Shown: positions 32,482 to 45,290, counted from the stretch's first letter. The stretch is 64,000 bases of DNA from Kalaharituber pfeilii (GCA_015179045.1 WHUZ01000071.1:124001-188000), one strand, 5' to 3'. The notes: generated by a model not told the origin, from the letters alone. Made by a program: numbers and translations.

Positions 32482-35400
32482 GCTGGTATGGCCCTCGAAG
32501 GTATGGATGACCTCTTGACGTGGAACTGACCATAGGCGTACAGTCCCATCAGAGTGAGCTGCCAGAGGCAAGCAGCTGACCTTCAGGAGAGAAGGCGACA
32601 CTATTTACCCAGCCGGTATGGCCTTTGAAGGTATGGATGACCTCTTGGCGCGGAACTGACCATAGCTGCCAAAAGCAAGTAGCTGACCGTCAGGCGAGAA
32701 AGCGACACTAAGTACGCCGGTAGATAAGGTTCATGCGAGCTTTCCTGAAATCTGTGCCTCTAAGACAAGTTTGATACAAACATACCTGCATACTATTGCA
32801 TTAGATTGGATGCGATTGATAAGTAAAAGAAAAGGGATAAACCTGACGTAAGTCTGCATCTTGCAGTTGAGCACAATCAAACCAACCACCACTTAAATCA
32901 GCTCCAGGGATCTTTATCCCCCGCAAGTCATGACCCACAAATCTTTTGTCAGCTTTCACTAGAATTGTAATTGCATTTGCTGCAGCTGTTGAAAAATTAG
33001 AGTCAATTTTAGAGCATTCAGGCAAGTCCAAAAGATTATCTTGCAATAGACTTGTACATCTCGCCTCTTCGACAACGAAGTCAAGAACTCCAGGATCATC
33101 AACAAGATTGAACTTATTGATAAGTGCATTAGTTTTATCCTGTTCAAGCAAATCATTCCACAGTGCTTCGGCTACCAAATAGTCCAGAAGGGATTTGTGT
33201 AAAAATCTGTATGAGTTTCCCTGCCGAATAAGTGGTGAACTGAAGCGTAATAGCCGTATTTTATCATCATCGGTATCTAAAAAGGATTTCCAAATCAACT
33301 TCTCTGGTGTTCTGGTATTGAAATGGTGATTGAGGATATTGGGAACATAAGTTGCTTCTAGTGCTTGATGACGGTAAAGGGCTAGTGCAAATTTTTGACA
33401 AAACGTTCGTACATGAGAGCTAAAGCCACTCTCGTCTATGTGAATATATGCTCGGCGCTGAGTGTCTGGTAACTGAATTTTGTTTAAACGGGCCTGTGCT
33501 TGGTCTAGCCACTTATCGGTGAATTGGTTGTACAATTCCGTGCTCTTGGGCTTGTCTGTATCCAACGGCGCCACCATTATGATCATTCTGAGGAGAAACA
33601 GATTGCTGATTAGTGCACATATGTCTGGCTTCAGTAAGTACTGTTCATATTTTCTCAACTGAAGGTCCAGTAGGATTAGGTTTTACAGATCGCGAAATAT
33701 AGTCCTGAATGTTAGACTTCGAAAAGGGTGCAATCCAATATTCTTGAACGGCTTTGGAAGCATCCAAGGAATATGAAGGGAAATGACGTCTTTTTTCGAG
33801 ACGCAGAATACAAGCCTCTGCACAATGGTTGCCTTGTTTTATAAAATATAGCGAGGATTGCGGGTAATAAAAGGACCAAGGTATGATAGAGACGGTTATC
33901 TGCAGCTGTGGTTGATTAGGAGGGTGAAACTTGCTCAGATAGCCTATACTAAATATTCCGGTCGGTTAGTAATCACAATCTTACCTATCCATAGATAAAG
34001 TTTATTTTCTTCATAAACGTTGCGCCCCCGGTTCTCAATTTCGTCATAACCATCTAAGATATATATAAATTGCCGCTGCTCTTGTGCCAGCTTTATTTGA
34101 TGTTTATTGAATTTTTGACTAGTGAAATAAGCTGCTATTAAATCTTGGTTTTGGTGCCTGGCGTATAGGTTGAAATAAATAAGGGAATCATAGCACCTGG
34201 TTGATTGGGAGCTTTGTCGTACTCGGTCCATAGCTGGCGAGCAAGGTGGTGGTTGAATGTTGATTTTCCAGAACCAGCAACACCCTGAATCAGGCAAACC
34301 TTTTGCCGTACATCAGATAGGAATTTGCAGACAACCTCCAGTAGACCAAAACGCTTGTTGTCATAAGGGTCTATCATTCCCACTGCAGGAACATATAGGT
34401 CGGGCGTAAATCCCTCCAACTGCGATTCATCTAGGTAGTCATTCTTAAGCTTCTCTAAATGCGAATCCTGAGATGAATTGAGAGATGTCCTAAAAGTGTT
34501 TATTGTTGATCCAATGCTAAGCTTTATGTTAACAAGCAATCGAGATACTAAAAATGTACATCAAACGTACTTAAACCCCATAACGGCTCCTTGATCTCTG
34601 GATGGTTCCCCTGAAGTAAAGTGTGAATTTCTGTTTTTTATTTTTCCGCGATTAGCCATCATTTGTACGATCGTAAAAATAAAAAAATCAGCATTCACCA
34701 TCAATCTTGGACAAAGGCTCCATCTTCCTTTTGATATCCCTTAAAAGGCATTCCATCTGTTGAAGATTCCTGGAATTCTCTACTTTCATTAACCAATACT
34801 TGAACATCGGTTTACATTCTTACTTACCTAAGATCCTTTTCATGGAAGCCCCATCTGCGCACTCCCGGACAACCTTTTCCTTGCTAGATATATCATCAAG
34901 AAGTAGCTTCATTGCAATTGAAAAAGGTATGAAATGATTCACAATCTTCCGATGCCCTGATTTTGGCTCTTGTTAGCAAAAGCCCAAAACTGACTGAACT
35001 AGGAATCGAATCTCCTACATGAATTATCAAAGTAGTTTTGTACTTCCTCTGCAAAAGCCTTGACCGCAGTATCGAGTTCATCCAGAGCAGAATTCAGCTT
35101 GCGTTTAAACGCTTCAGTTGTCATGTCTGAACACAATATGACATCCGACGGTGCAGCCATATAGATGTGAGCATGAAATTCACAGGTAGCCATCCGACCA
35201 ACAATGGTAGTGATTGCCAATTCCAAATGTTCCATTAATTCGAGATTGTTGAGTGCAACCTATTAGTATGATTAACTATATCCCCAGGTGTGAGAATAGT
35301 GAGACTAACCTGCAAAATAAACCTAACACCAGCCCAAACAAGAGCAGTAGTTTCAGGACTATGCTCTACTGCTGTATCAACAATTGATGCATAATACTGT

Positions 35401-36057
35401 ACCCCCTTCAGGATCTGTCCTAGCTGCTCTACCACAACAATACGCTCGCCATTTCTGTTGGTGTATTGCCACTGTCTTTTTTTAACATCATCCTTAGCAC
35501 ATTGTAAAATCCTGAATTTTAAATTCGATAGTGCCATGTATTTTATTGCTCTGTAGATTCTGCAGAGGAGTCTGAGGCACTACAGAGTGCTCCCTTGGTG
35601 GCCGCAATGAACCGATCACGGAGGTAGTAGCTGAACATGCGGTTGTTTGCGGCTGTATGGTTTGTACGGATGTCTCGACATCATGAGTTTGAGATGCTTC
35701 TGATTGCTGCTTTGGTGAATGCAATGAACCTGATGCTGAGTTGCCATCCACAGCTTGTGTTTGTGCCAATTGCAGTGGCCCTGGTGGTGCGAGAGCAGCA
35801 ACCAGGTTCGTAGAGCTCGAGCTTTGTGAGTGTACTGTATTAACTGAGGTGGGTGTACTACTAGCCCTCGCATGCCCCTCCGTTCCGACAGGAGATTTGG
35901 ATCGCGATCGAGATAAGCGCCTGTCATGTGGGGAAGATAAATTGTCGCCTTTCTTGAAAGGCGCTTTTATTCCATACTTGATATCATCCATCACGCCTTT
36001 TAAACTCTTGCGGAGCCCCCCTGTAGGGACTCCAAAAGATTCCGGATTACTGGCCAT
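32482..36057 (-). pseudogene. NACHT-pentapeptide-WD40 NLR (STAND) gene, broken
   Basis: Fungal NLR-like STAND ATPases sense non-self or heterologous incompatibility and oligomerise on ligand binding. In order on the minus strand: a Ser-rich low-complexity leader (from 36057), an N-terminal helical domain (KKRQWQYTNRNGERIVVVEQ, ALVWAGVRFILQ) split by an intron near 35263-35310, further short exons, a NACHT P-loop (GVAGSGKST, near 34270) and Walker B (FIYILDGYDEIE, near 34055), the winged region (YWIAPFSKSNIQDYI, then SNLFLLRM), pentapeptide-like repeats (DLRGIKIPGADLSGGWFDCA), and two WD40 units near 32482-32720 (SVAFSPDGQLLA, DGTVRLWSVPRQEVIHTFEG). Breaks: frame shifts at 34173-34175 and 33650-33653, a 22-nt deletion in one WD40 unit and a shift in the other. 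Probably non-functional. Exon borders are approximate. Confidence 0.8.
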
Positions 36058-39000
36058 TGATATTCCGGTGCCGGAGATGCCACACAGTTCTATTGCGAGA
36101 GATTGAGTAGGTAAGGAGTTATTTGGTTGTTGACTATGAAGGTATAAGCGATGGTAAAGGTATGAGCGTGAGCAATGATAGAGGTTTTGTTTACCTTTGC
36201 AATTGTTCTTTGTGCAAAATACAAGGTTACGAGATCAAGGTGCATCAGAAGAATCGTTGGTCGCTTAATTCTCAGTTCAATACATGTACAACTTCCAGAC
36301 TATTTATGTTCATCCAGTTCACCAGTCTCAATTCCTTCCCTTCGAACATTTCCTTTAACTGTTCCCTTCGAACATTTCTTGAGACTATGACAGTTCCTTT
36401 TAAAGCTTCCTTAAACAAAGACAGTTCCTTGCAACCAGACTAACAGTTCCTTTGACATCACAATATCTTTGATGCGCACCTTTGTTCCTTTATCCTTGAT
36501 CCTTTTATCTTTGTTCCTTTGTCTATAGCCTTGCCTCTATTTTTGATCCTTTCATCCTTGTTCCTTTGTTCGCTTATTTCATTATTCTCAACATTCTTGA
36601 CGCCGCATTTACGTTTCATGAAGTGGTGGTTCGTAGGAATCCAGTCCGAAGCTGCATATGCTCTCCTTGACCAAGGATATGCATGAGCAAGTAGAACAAA
36701 ATATCACACTCCTTGTAGAGTACAAGTCCTCCATACTTCACTCTACACAGTAATATTTGGCAACTACCTAATTTGTTTAAGTAACTATAATCCTGAGAGT
36801 ACAAGTGGCCGAACCGCCTGCGGCGGGCAGTTGTAGCCTACAATATTCGTGATTGACACTCGCTGTTCAACAAGTATTTGGATCCTGCATAGTTCGTACC
36901 GGTATGCGGTAATCGCTTTTTGGAATGATCACGGAGGTGAGTTTAGCTACGGGACTACCGTAGAGTTTATGTATCGTTATCGCTCGCTACAGCATAACTG
37001 CATCGCACGACTGCATCACATCACCGAACCACTATCATTGGCAAAAACTCAACCCTCTAATGACATCCCCCCTCCAGACCTATTAGTAGCAATTCGAAAG
37101 GAAGTAGAGAGTAATAATTGTTCATTTTGGAATAGAAACTCCATATATAGACATCGTAAAAGGTGTTGCGGATTAGGCTTGCATGATACACTTACCCTAA
37201 TCCCCAAGACATTTTACGTGTCACTATACCTACAGGGAAGTTTATCCTTCAGAAAACTAAACGGCGTGTACTTTGTGTGCCTTTCAGGAGATTCGACATC
37301 TGTAGTAGCGAATGAAATTACTTAATTTTTTTTTTTTTTTGTTCCTCTACTGAAACTACATGAGCACATAGCAACTAAATTCCGCTGTTTCCTTTATTAT
37401 TTATTATTTATTTTTATCTTTTTATATTTTGTTTTTTTATATCAGTAGTAATTCTCATGTCTTGCCCGACTTTACTCGAGCATCATACATTCAGTGGACG
37501 AGCCGATCCAATTCTACATTTACTACATACACCATATTCAGTAGCTACCCATTCCCATATAAAACCTCTTATCTTAGATTTGTCAAACCACTATTGCAAA
37601 AAAAAAAAAAAAAAAAAAATTAAATAAATAGGTATTGCTTCAAAAATATTAATATCCATTCACTGATTTAATACAAAAACTAATTCTATCTATTTATTTT
37701 GGTTGTGATTTTGAGTGTTGAAGTTGATGCGGAATTCGTTCCGCGTACAGATGTCCCCAACCGGTATGAGACTACGTAACCGATTACAAGCGCTGGGTAC
37801 GAGGTTAGTAACCGATACCAAACACCGCAAAAATTGTTGCAACTGAACCACATACCCATCATACTGTGGAGGGAAAAAAAAAAACGACATACTTACATAT
37901 TGATGGCGATTGTCTGTTCTGGAGAAACTGGTACTCAATCCTTTCAAACGATGCATCGACGAATTATTCCTGGATAGGAAGGATATTTGAGGCAAGCGTT
38001 CCTCTGACAAAAACAGGCTGATCGATTGTACTCAATGGAAACGTCGATTTAAATCGCCCATTTTCCTCTACATTACGTAGGCAAAAACAAACACTTGCGC
38101 AGTTCCACCACTACTTGAGAATTTCGGAATCATCAGTGTCGATGGTAGCTCTAAACCCAGAATAGCTCTAAACTACACAAGTATCTGATACAACACCAAA
38201 CAGGTCCATACTTAATCACATCACATCATATCAACATTGGTACAAGTAGCAACAAACCGCTTCCTCGTACCGAACTATCCATCGCCATCCCACAACATTT
38301 GACCAATATCAATACCGCGGCCCCAAGTCCTACTTCCCACTCCACATGTGTAAAAACATAACAGCTCGCCTATGGCAGGTCCTCAGCTTAGGTGCAAATG
38401 CATGCTCCTCGCCCATGCCCCCAAGCTAGAAAGTAGCGGTATGTCACGGAGAGGGCAGAAGACGCGGGAGGAGCACAAGAGTGCGAGAGTTCAAGGAAAG
38501 AGAGGACGTGGTAAGTAAGTTTTTTATGGATGGACAGCAAGCAGGAAGGAGGGGTAGGAGCCGGGAAATAGAACTAGGATACCGTAGCAAAGAGCAGATA
38601 GCAAGGTTAGAGGTATTACTAATAATAATATTAATAGTACCGCACCATGATCTCCTGCATCTCTATGTACAACATACCACAGACCGCATTGGCAATACTG
38701 GAGCAGCAGAAAGTACCGGTTCTTCCTGATCCCGTATGAAGTATGTATGCCTAGATTATTTTTGATACCTTTAACTTATTGACACAATGTGTCACTGTGA
38801 GTCTCCTACAAGTCGATACCAAGGTGAATAAAAAATCAAATCACTTAGTCCACTTTTCATCACAATAGTAGAAAACCAACCTAGTACACTACAACTTTTA
38901 GACCTCAGTAACCCCATGCTCAACACATATAAATTTATTGCCCCAGCTCAAAAAGCTTACCACACATGAGTAGCGAAACCGTAGCCACATGAACCCAACG

Positions 39001-39249
39001 TCAATGCCCACTCAAGGTCTAGCACATACTGTAATATGCAACCTAAATCACCAGTAACATGTCTCCTACACTGTAGCAACAACCTCCATTTATTTGGTCA
39101 CTTCCCCTCCTCAAGGCATGGTGTCGACAGACAAATGCTCAACGGTCATAAGGGCATCATCTTTTCTCGCGCTGTCTCTGGGATATACATTTCCGAATCC
39201 TCCATCTCAAACACATCCGCCCCATCTGACATCCTTTTTCTCTTCACTC
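36058..39249. other. intergenic region, repeat-rich
   Basis: About 3.2 kb without a supported gene. Next to the NLR start is a pyrimidine-rich zone (36330-36570) of recurring CTTTGTTCCTTT and CAGTTCCTT words. A 158-codon plus-strand frame at 36849-37325 has no motif. Long A and T runs lie at 37327-37341 and 37598-37618, and one reverse copy of the 11-mer CTCGTACCCAG at 37793-37803. Confidence 0.5.
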
Positions 39250-41277
39250 TCACCACATACGCGTCCGATGCTTGTACCCTCTGCTCCAGCGCTGGAGGAG
39301 ACGGGGAGGGGGGGGAGGGGGGGGAGGGGGGGGCATATCTGTCTGCTGCTCTACCGCCCTTCGGTTCCTCTTCCGCTGGGATCGGCGTGGCGTAAAATGG
39401 GGAGACGTCAGGTTTAGCGAAGGAAGGGCCCCTAAAGATTGCGATGGCGTCACATGATCAGATAATGGCTGTAATGTGTATTCTAACTGCTTCGAACTGA
39501 CAGGTGCGAGGCTTGGTGTTTCATCATCATCTAAGATTGACTGGATACTCAAGATTTCTGAACTTCTGCTTCTAGACCTCATCCTGGGCCTTTTGCGGCT
39601 GCTTTCGACGCCTGCATTAGAGCTCCAGCTACGCTCTTGGTTATAGGCTAGCTTTGATGCGTGCTTTCCAACTAGAGACCTTCCGTCCTTGTCCAAATCC
39701 ATTGAATCAGGATCTGCGTTGTCTTTGCTTTCCTCAGTCACTGCCACATCACCTGCTCCTTCAACTTTATGTTTCGTTGCTCCGTGTTGGCTCGTTATAT
39801 TCAAATTGGTACCAGCGAGTCTTGCAGGTTCCTCCCCAGGTCCAACCTGGAATATCTCTTCTATTGGTGTATTTTCTCGCTTCTTGCCTGGTGACTGTCT
39901 AGCAAGCAAGCTTGAGTCCATTGAGCATTCAGGCCGTGAGGCCGATGCTGGAATGACCCTATATGGGCATCCAGACGGTTCTGTATCGCTCATATCCTTC
40001 TTTTGGTGTAGTTCTGGCATCGTAGTTACTCCTAGCGGTGCCAAACCAATTCTCACCGTCACATACTGCCTTCCACTGTACGGTTCACAAGAAATTCCAA
40101 TAAGCCATTTTCTCTTCGAAAACCCGGACCCCGTATCATATTTCTTGTTTTCAGTTGTAGTTGGGATCAGCTGGAAGCCTTTTGGAATCAGAACTTTCCC
40201 CATTCCCAGACTTCCACAGGGAGAAAAGGAGAACGGCACATGTTCAGAATCTGGGCTATCGTTTGCCTCAGATTTAGAGGTGGGAAACAGGGCTTCAGGA
40301 CCTTTGTTCCAGACTAACAAAATGCTAGATTGTTGCCCGCTGACAGTGAATTCTATACCTGATCCTACTACATTGGGTGGAAACCGAACAGTCAACATTT
40401 GGGCATCATCGCCCGAGTTGAGGGGTACAGGATGTCTCGTAATCATGATTCCTAGGTCCTGCAGTTGTCTCGAATTTCCAATTGTAGGAACTTGGTCTGG
40501 GGTAGGAAGCAATGATTTATTGTTCTGTGCCGTTTCCATATTCTGACGTAGAGCTCGGCCCAGATGAATCCGCTCTAGTACTTCAGCTGACCTGCTCAGC
40601 CGTTTGCCATCAAGTCCCAACTGTATTTCTCTTTCAGTCCAGAGCGCTTGAGATGCAGTTTCCTCCATGTTTGACGGTAGAGCATAGAATCTCATTGGAG
40701 GAACTGAAGATAGCGTTCCAAGCCCCTCTTGCTGCTTCGAGCTCTGTGCCTTCTTGCTACGCGCCTGTTGTGTCCTCTGTGCAGCTGTCTTTTGCAACAG
40801 GTTGTTGTCTTTGTCAACGCCCTGGTTGTCTTTTTTATTGTCATTATCCTCGTCATCTGAGAGGACAATACTGAATTCATCATCCCCGGATTTTGCTGGT
40901 GCATGACACTTTCCCTGAAGCGAAGCAAGAGATACACCTGGGATAGGCCTGTCTAATAAAGTTAGTTGCCTTTGACCAGTTTTGCCATTGTGTGTAGTCC
41001 ATTCTCGTCTTGCGTTTTTCTTGGTTGCAGAGGAGTTGACCTGAAGATTGGACTGAGAGAAAGGCGACGACATTGACATTCTGACAGTAGGCTCTGGAGG
41101 ATCCTCGATTTCATTGTTGTCTCCACTATCGTAGTCAGAGTCAGGGACTTCATCATTCATGCTTTCCCTCTTTTTGCTTCTATACTGGTTACGATTGCTA
41201 CGTTGTGGAACTTTCGAGTGCCCCATTCTGTCAGCTACACCTTGCGCCTTAATGGAGTTCTGGACGAAAGAGTCCAC
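39250..41277 (-). CDS. 675-residue low-complexity nuclear-type protein
   Basis: A single long frame with an ATG at 41277. It is rich in Ser, Pro, Asp and Lys with several basic clusters (SRKRPRMRSRSRSSE, TPRRSQRKRNRR) that look like nuclear localisation signals, an acidic stretch (SDDEDNDNKKDNQGVDKDNN), and a globular-looking middle (LTVRFPPNVVGSGIEFTVSG, KRKWLIGISCEPYSGRQYVT). A proline run (MPPPPPPPPPPR) near the C-terminus is encoded by the G-rich tract at 39303-39333. I do not recognise the family; a chromatin or transcription role is only a guess. The length of the proline run could vary between strains. Confidence 0.75.
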   Translation of the reverse strand: MDSFVQNSIKAQGVADRMGHSKVPQRSNRNQYRSKKRESMNDEVPDSDYDSGDNNEIEDPPEPTVRMSMSSPFSQSNLQVNSSATKKNARREWTTHNGKTGQRQLTLLDRPIPGVSLASLQGKCHAPAKSGDDEFSIVLSDDEDNDNKKDNQGVDKDNNLLQKTAAQRTQQARSKKAQSSKQQEGLGTLSSVPPMRFYALPSNMEETASQALWTEREIQLGLDGKRLSRSAEVLERIHLGRALRQNMETAQNNKSLLPTPDQVPTIGNSRQLQDLGIMITRHPVPLNSGDDAQMLTVRFPPNVVGSGIEFTVSGQQSSILLVWNKGPEALFPTSKSEANDSPDSEHVPFSFSPCGSLGMGKVLIPKGFQLIPTTTENKKYDTGSGFSKRKWLIGISCEPYSGRQYVTVRIGLAPLGVTTMPELHQKKDMSDTEPSGCPYRVIPASASRPECSMDSSLLARQSPGKKRENTPIEEIFQVGPGEEPARLAGTNLNITSQHGATKHKVEGAGDVAVTEESKDNADPDSMDLDKDGRSLVGKHASKLAYNQERSWSSNAGVESSRKRPRMRSRSRSSEILSIQSILDDDETPSLAPVSSKQLEYTLQPLSDHVTPSQSLGALPSLNLTSPHFTPRRSQRKRNRRAVEQQTDMPPPPPPPPPPRLLQRWSRGYKHRTRMW
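39303..39333. repeat. G-rich tract with quadruplex potential
   Basis: Four runs of four to nine G separated by single A bases, on the plus strand, inside the coding region of the minus-strand gene. Such spacing fits a G-quadruplex. Confidence 0.8.
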
Positions 41278-42019
41278 GAGAAGCTAGAGTTTCAAACGTA
41301 GGCGAGCCCTTATGTCACGAGATCTCTTATGTCAGGGTATGTGAAGTATATCGAGGTCTATATCACGGCCTCCAAGAGTTATCCGGACTGCCGCCCTCGT
41401 AAACAACCTGCTTGCGCGTTCTTCCCGAACAGTGTGGAAAGCCAGGTAATCAGCATTCATTCTTTCTTTGTCCAAGTTATGTGTCTCAAGGCTCCCAAGT
41501 CTTGCCCGGGCAGACCTGCTTCAAGCAGCCTTCGGCCTACCACTTTCATGGGCCAAGTACGAAGAAGACTCTTACCTCTGTTATGCTTGGGGCCCGCAGG
41601 GACGCGGCTGTTGTTGATTGACCTACTACTTGAACAGCTCGATAGTGCGTAAATTATGACGTAGACCAAAGGCCGGCTTGGTCACAATGAGGGCTCGTGA
41701 CCAAGTACTTTGGTAGTTACTGTGCTTCGCTGGATTCGGATAATATGCTGTGTATCGGTGCCGATCGGGCTGCAGGTCCTGGGTAAGCTTGAACGAGAGT
41801 GGCGTCCTGGGGAGTAGGAAGCTGAAGGGCGTCGACGTCTCAATAATAATATGCACTTGTCTTTATATTGCGCGCCAGGGCGGCAGCAACTAAGCTCACC
41901 TCGCATGCAACGTTAGGGCGAAGCTTGGGCTCGGAATTACGCAAGGGCGCAGTAGCAGATATACCTCCTCACGTGATCTCAAGGTCTTTCGTTTAAGGCA
42001 GTCACACAAGGCACCCAAG

Positions 42020-42046
42020 ACGTACTAGTACGTACTAGTACGTACT
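42020..42046. repeat. tandem 10-bp palindromic repeat
   Basis: ACGTACTAGT repeated in phase, each unit containing the self-complementary GTACTAGTAC. Upstream of nothing obvious; it may be a regulator-binding array or a simple repeat. Confidence 0.8.
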
Positions 42047-42430
42047 GAGAACCTGGGGAACAACTGAGAACAACAGCACCGTCCTGCAATCTCTTGGAGC
42101 AGCAGCATTCGGCCAAACTGCAAGGACACCTCCCCTATCTTTCATTTGATTACTTGGTAAAAGGAACGCCAATAGCCCAATGAATCCAACAGGCCGTGAT
42201 CTGCATTGGACTGAAACCGCCTGGACCAGCCTGATCCACATGAATCGGGCCATTTACGTAGATATTTCCACTATCAGTAATTGACAGTCGCCCATTAGGT
42301 CTCATCATCGAAGAATTGAGTCCCGTCTGTTGCATGGTCTGGAAGGTACGTCATTTCTAAAATATTTGTTAGTATATATACTTGAATATACAGTGTGATA
42401 CATACCTTTTTTTTTTTTTTTTATCAATTA

Positions 42431-42460
42431 CTCGCGTGGCACCCTGTGGTCTATGGCGAG
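42431..42460. repeat. dispersed 30-nt hairpin repeat, copy 5
   Basis: Begins CTCGCGTGGCACCCTGTGGT and ends CTATGGCGAG, right after a long T-run and ATCAATTA. Outer arms CTCGC/GCGAG pair exactly. Confidence 0.75.
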
Positions 42461-45290
42461 GATTTAGGTATGTGATACATACTTGACTAAAGTCGTAGAC
42501 CGCTGCTGTTTAGAATTCTAGATATGAGCAAGATTCTACTCATTTAAATACTCAAACAATCTGGTAAACGCTGGCCTTGATTCACCTCGATAGCTGTGGA
42601 GGGATTCGTTTAATTGGCTTAAACCTGCCTGAATGGCCTGGGCTGGCCTGAATGGTCTGGACAGGCCTTCTGTTGGCCTGGCTTGGCCTGGCCTGTTGGA
42701 TTCATCGTTCAATAGCCTGCCAGCTGGTCTCAGTTTGCACATATGCTAGAGGATTTTTTTTTTTTTTTTAATATCACGTGACCCCACGTGCAGCTGTTCG
42801 CCATGGCAGGGCATGCTAGAGGTTCCAAACCCAGCAATTGGACTTATTACTGAGGGACTTATGCAACAGAGAGGAGGTTACTGTGAAGTCATGGTCAGTC
42901 TCAAGATCTGGCTCTACAGTAAAGGTGTGGTGCCATCAGAGATTATTCTCAGAGGTGTTTGTTCTGCCTCACAGCCAACTTTCCGCTGGGAACAAGGCTA
43001 ACTGCTGAGGAAGGGTCTCATCGAAGTCATTTGATCAATGCTATTAGTCTACCTCTCAATCATGCTCGCATACTGTAGCAAATTACACAGCGAAGCGAAA
43101 GCCAGTACAAACTCCATGACAACGGGTCAGCGATGCATCAAAACGTTCCCATGCATATCCAGCAAGTTACGATACATATGAGGGCTTTTCGAAAGGACCT
43201 TGTAGATGTAAGGATTCGCAATCGTACTTAGTTGTACAAGGTAAAACTCATATTCTGTTGCGTAATGTGCAACGTTTCTCAGCTGGAACTGGCTTCACAT
43301 TCGTACGACTGTGTCACCACCCAACGATAGGGAGGATTATGGGCGACGAGAAACTCTTTACACAAGTTGAGAAATAAATTCTCTGTTGCCTACCGTAATC
43401 TAGCGGCCACAAAACAGAAAACCAATGAATTTTTGATGCATATTCAAGGCGCCGGACCATATTTCCTGATAATATCATCTGGGCTGATTACAAATACAGT
43501 CCATTTTGAAAGTTGCCTGCTTTTGATCCATACTCGGATCCCCTGTATTGTTGCAAGTAGCATAACAAGATTCATCCTCATTAGCTGATGCCTCAGTTGT
43601 TGTCAATTTGTCATGTGCAATAATTCAAGCGGATCCAAGTAAGAAACTGTTTGGATAGGCATGGCCGGGCAGTACTGTATCATGCATAAATCTATTGTCA
43701 GCTCTTATCAATAGCGCAGGCACTCATCCCTACCCAGACAATAACGAGGGAATATGATATGCGGCAGAGCAGCATTGATTTCTGTCATTCGGAGTGCTGC
43801 CGCAAGTCGGGCCAAAGTGCGGCCGCTTACTCCGCTTCACGAACTTTGTACGACATTGACAGCTGTCGTTCTCTTATAGCCTAGTGTACCTTGTTCCGGT
43901 GTACAGTCGTCACCGTTTACAACAGCCGGAGTAGGCGCAAAAGGGCAATGAGAAACATTCTCCAGCATAAGAATCGAGGGGAAAGTTCCGCCCATCGCAG
44001 CTGACTGGTCGACCTCTGAGAGGGAGCATCCGGAGAGGATTCAATTTGAGGGTCAAGGGCCTCGAGACACTGAGACACTGAGCTGAACATGTGATTGAGA
44101 GTTGATGCCATTTCATCACCACTGCATAACGCCTTAGCAACAACGCCTGCAACCGAAAATCAGTACGGTAAGGAGGGCTATCGTACCAATCTCTGCTTCA
44201 TGCGTCAGTTTTGGACTAGCTGCATTCACGGCGGTTAGAGTCTCACTTACTCGCAGACAAATGGTCGTGTCCCTTTACATCGCATAGCTCAGCTTTGAGC
44301 CATCACGATTAAGTTTAAGTTCTGATTGGCTTTAGGAACCTGTGCAGGGACCAACCTGCCATCGTACGGATGAAAAGTACTCGTACACTTCCAGAATCCT
44401 GCTCTACCTTGGCAAGAGCTAAAGTATGATAGAGTGATTCGCTCAAAGGTGCGGTCATCATAACCCCAGTGTAGCGGAGCCGATCCCTGCGAACGTTGCG
44501 TGGAGAGGGGCTGGTATGTACTCCGCTTGCCGCCCCCGCACCTTCGTGAACATTGGGCAAGTATGCTAAGCCACAAGCGTACCAGTCACTTAGCGACTCC
44601 GGGGACACACTGAATGCTGTTTACTGGGATACGTTGATGATCACTTCGGCGAAACAAGGCTTCAGTTTAGAATCGCTATTCGTCTTCCAGTTGACAAGCT
44701 CTGTTGTGTCCAGGAGTCTTGAAACCATAATAAGACAACATTCATAAAAGCTGCGCTCCCCTGCTGTGCCTGTTGGAGATCTGAATTTAACACAACATTA
44801 CCCGACTCGGCACAGTATTTGTACCCCAGCAACGGAATCTGCAACCTAGCATTTGGTCAAATTGGTTCCTGAAATCAACAAACGCCTAAAGCCTTTGCCT
44901 TTGCACCTCTTTGACTGGCCATTAGTTTCTTGCATCAGAGATCCCCCTCTTAGCTCTGCGGAGGTATGGAAGCATATAACCAGAGTGCATCCTAATGACG
45001 AAAAATATTTATATTAATGCCTACCCAAATAAATAGCATTAGATTACTCGGCAAATGCATCTTATGGTGCTAGGGCTGTGGATGTGAAATTCACAATTCG
45101 CGAGGCAAGAGCTCGTTTGTAGTAACAATCTTTGGGTTGTCAATAGCTTTCGGGATTCGAAGTTACTACTATTTAAAGCATCCAATCAACCAAAACCGAA
45201 GAGGTGTATCTGACGCCTCCTTCAGGAATCTCAGAAATTTGTGGAGATTGTTCACTGGCCTGAATGCAAGGATAACACGCAATAACAGAT

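Larger units (their letters stand above)
41278..45290. other. intergenic region with repeats
   Basis: About 4 kb without a supported gene. Contains the 10-bp palindromic tandem at 42020-42046, hairpin copy 5 (42431-42460), a GGCCTGRMYKG-like recurring word near 42638-42693, and a T-run near 42757-42769. Minus-strand frames near 43910-44608 have some protein-like sequence (STLNHMFSSVSQCLEALDP) but are interrupted and unrecognised. Confidence 0.45.

Noticed and set aside
36849..37325. 158-codon plus-strand open frame
   Set aside because: No motif, and it lies in repeat-rich DNA with composition like other non-coding frames.
42018..42048. CRISPR or regulator array at the ACGTACTAGT repeat
   Set aside because: Units are adjacent with no spacers, so it is a simple tandem repeat, and the window is eukaryotic.
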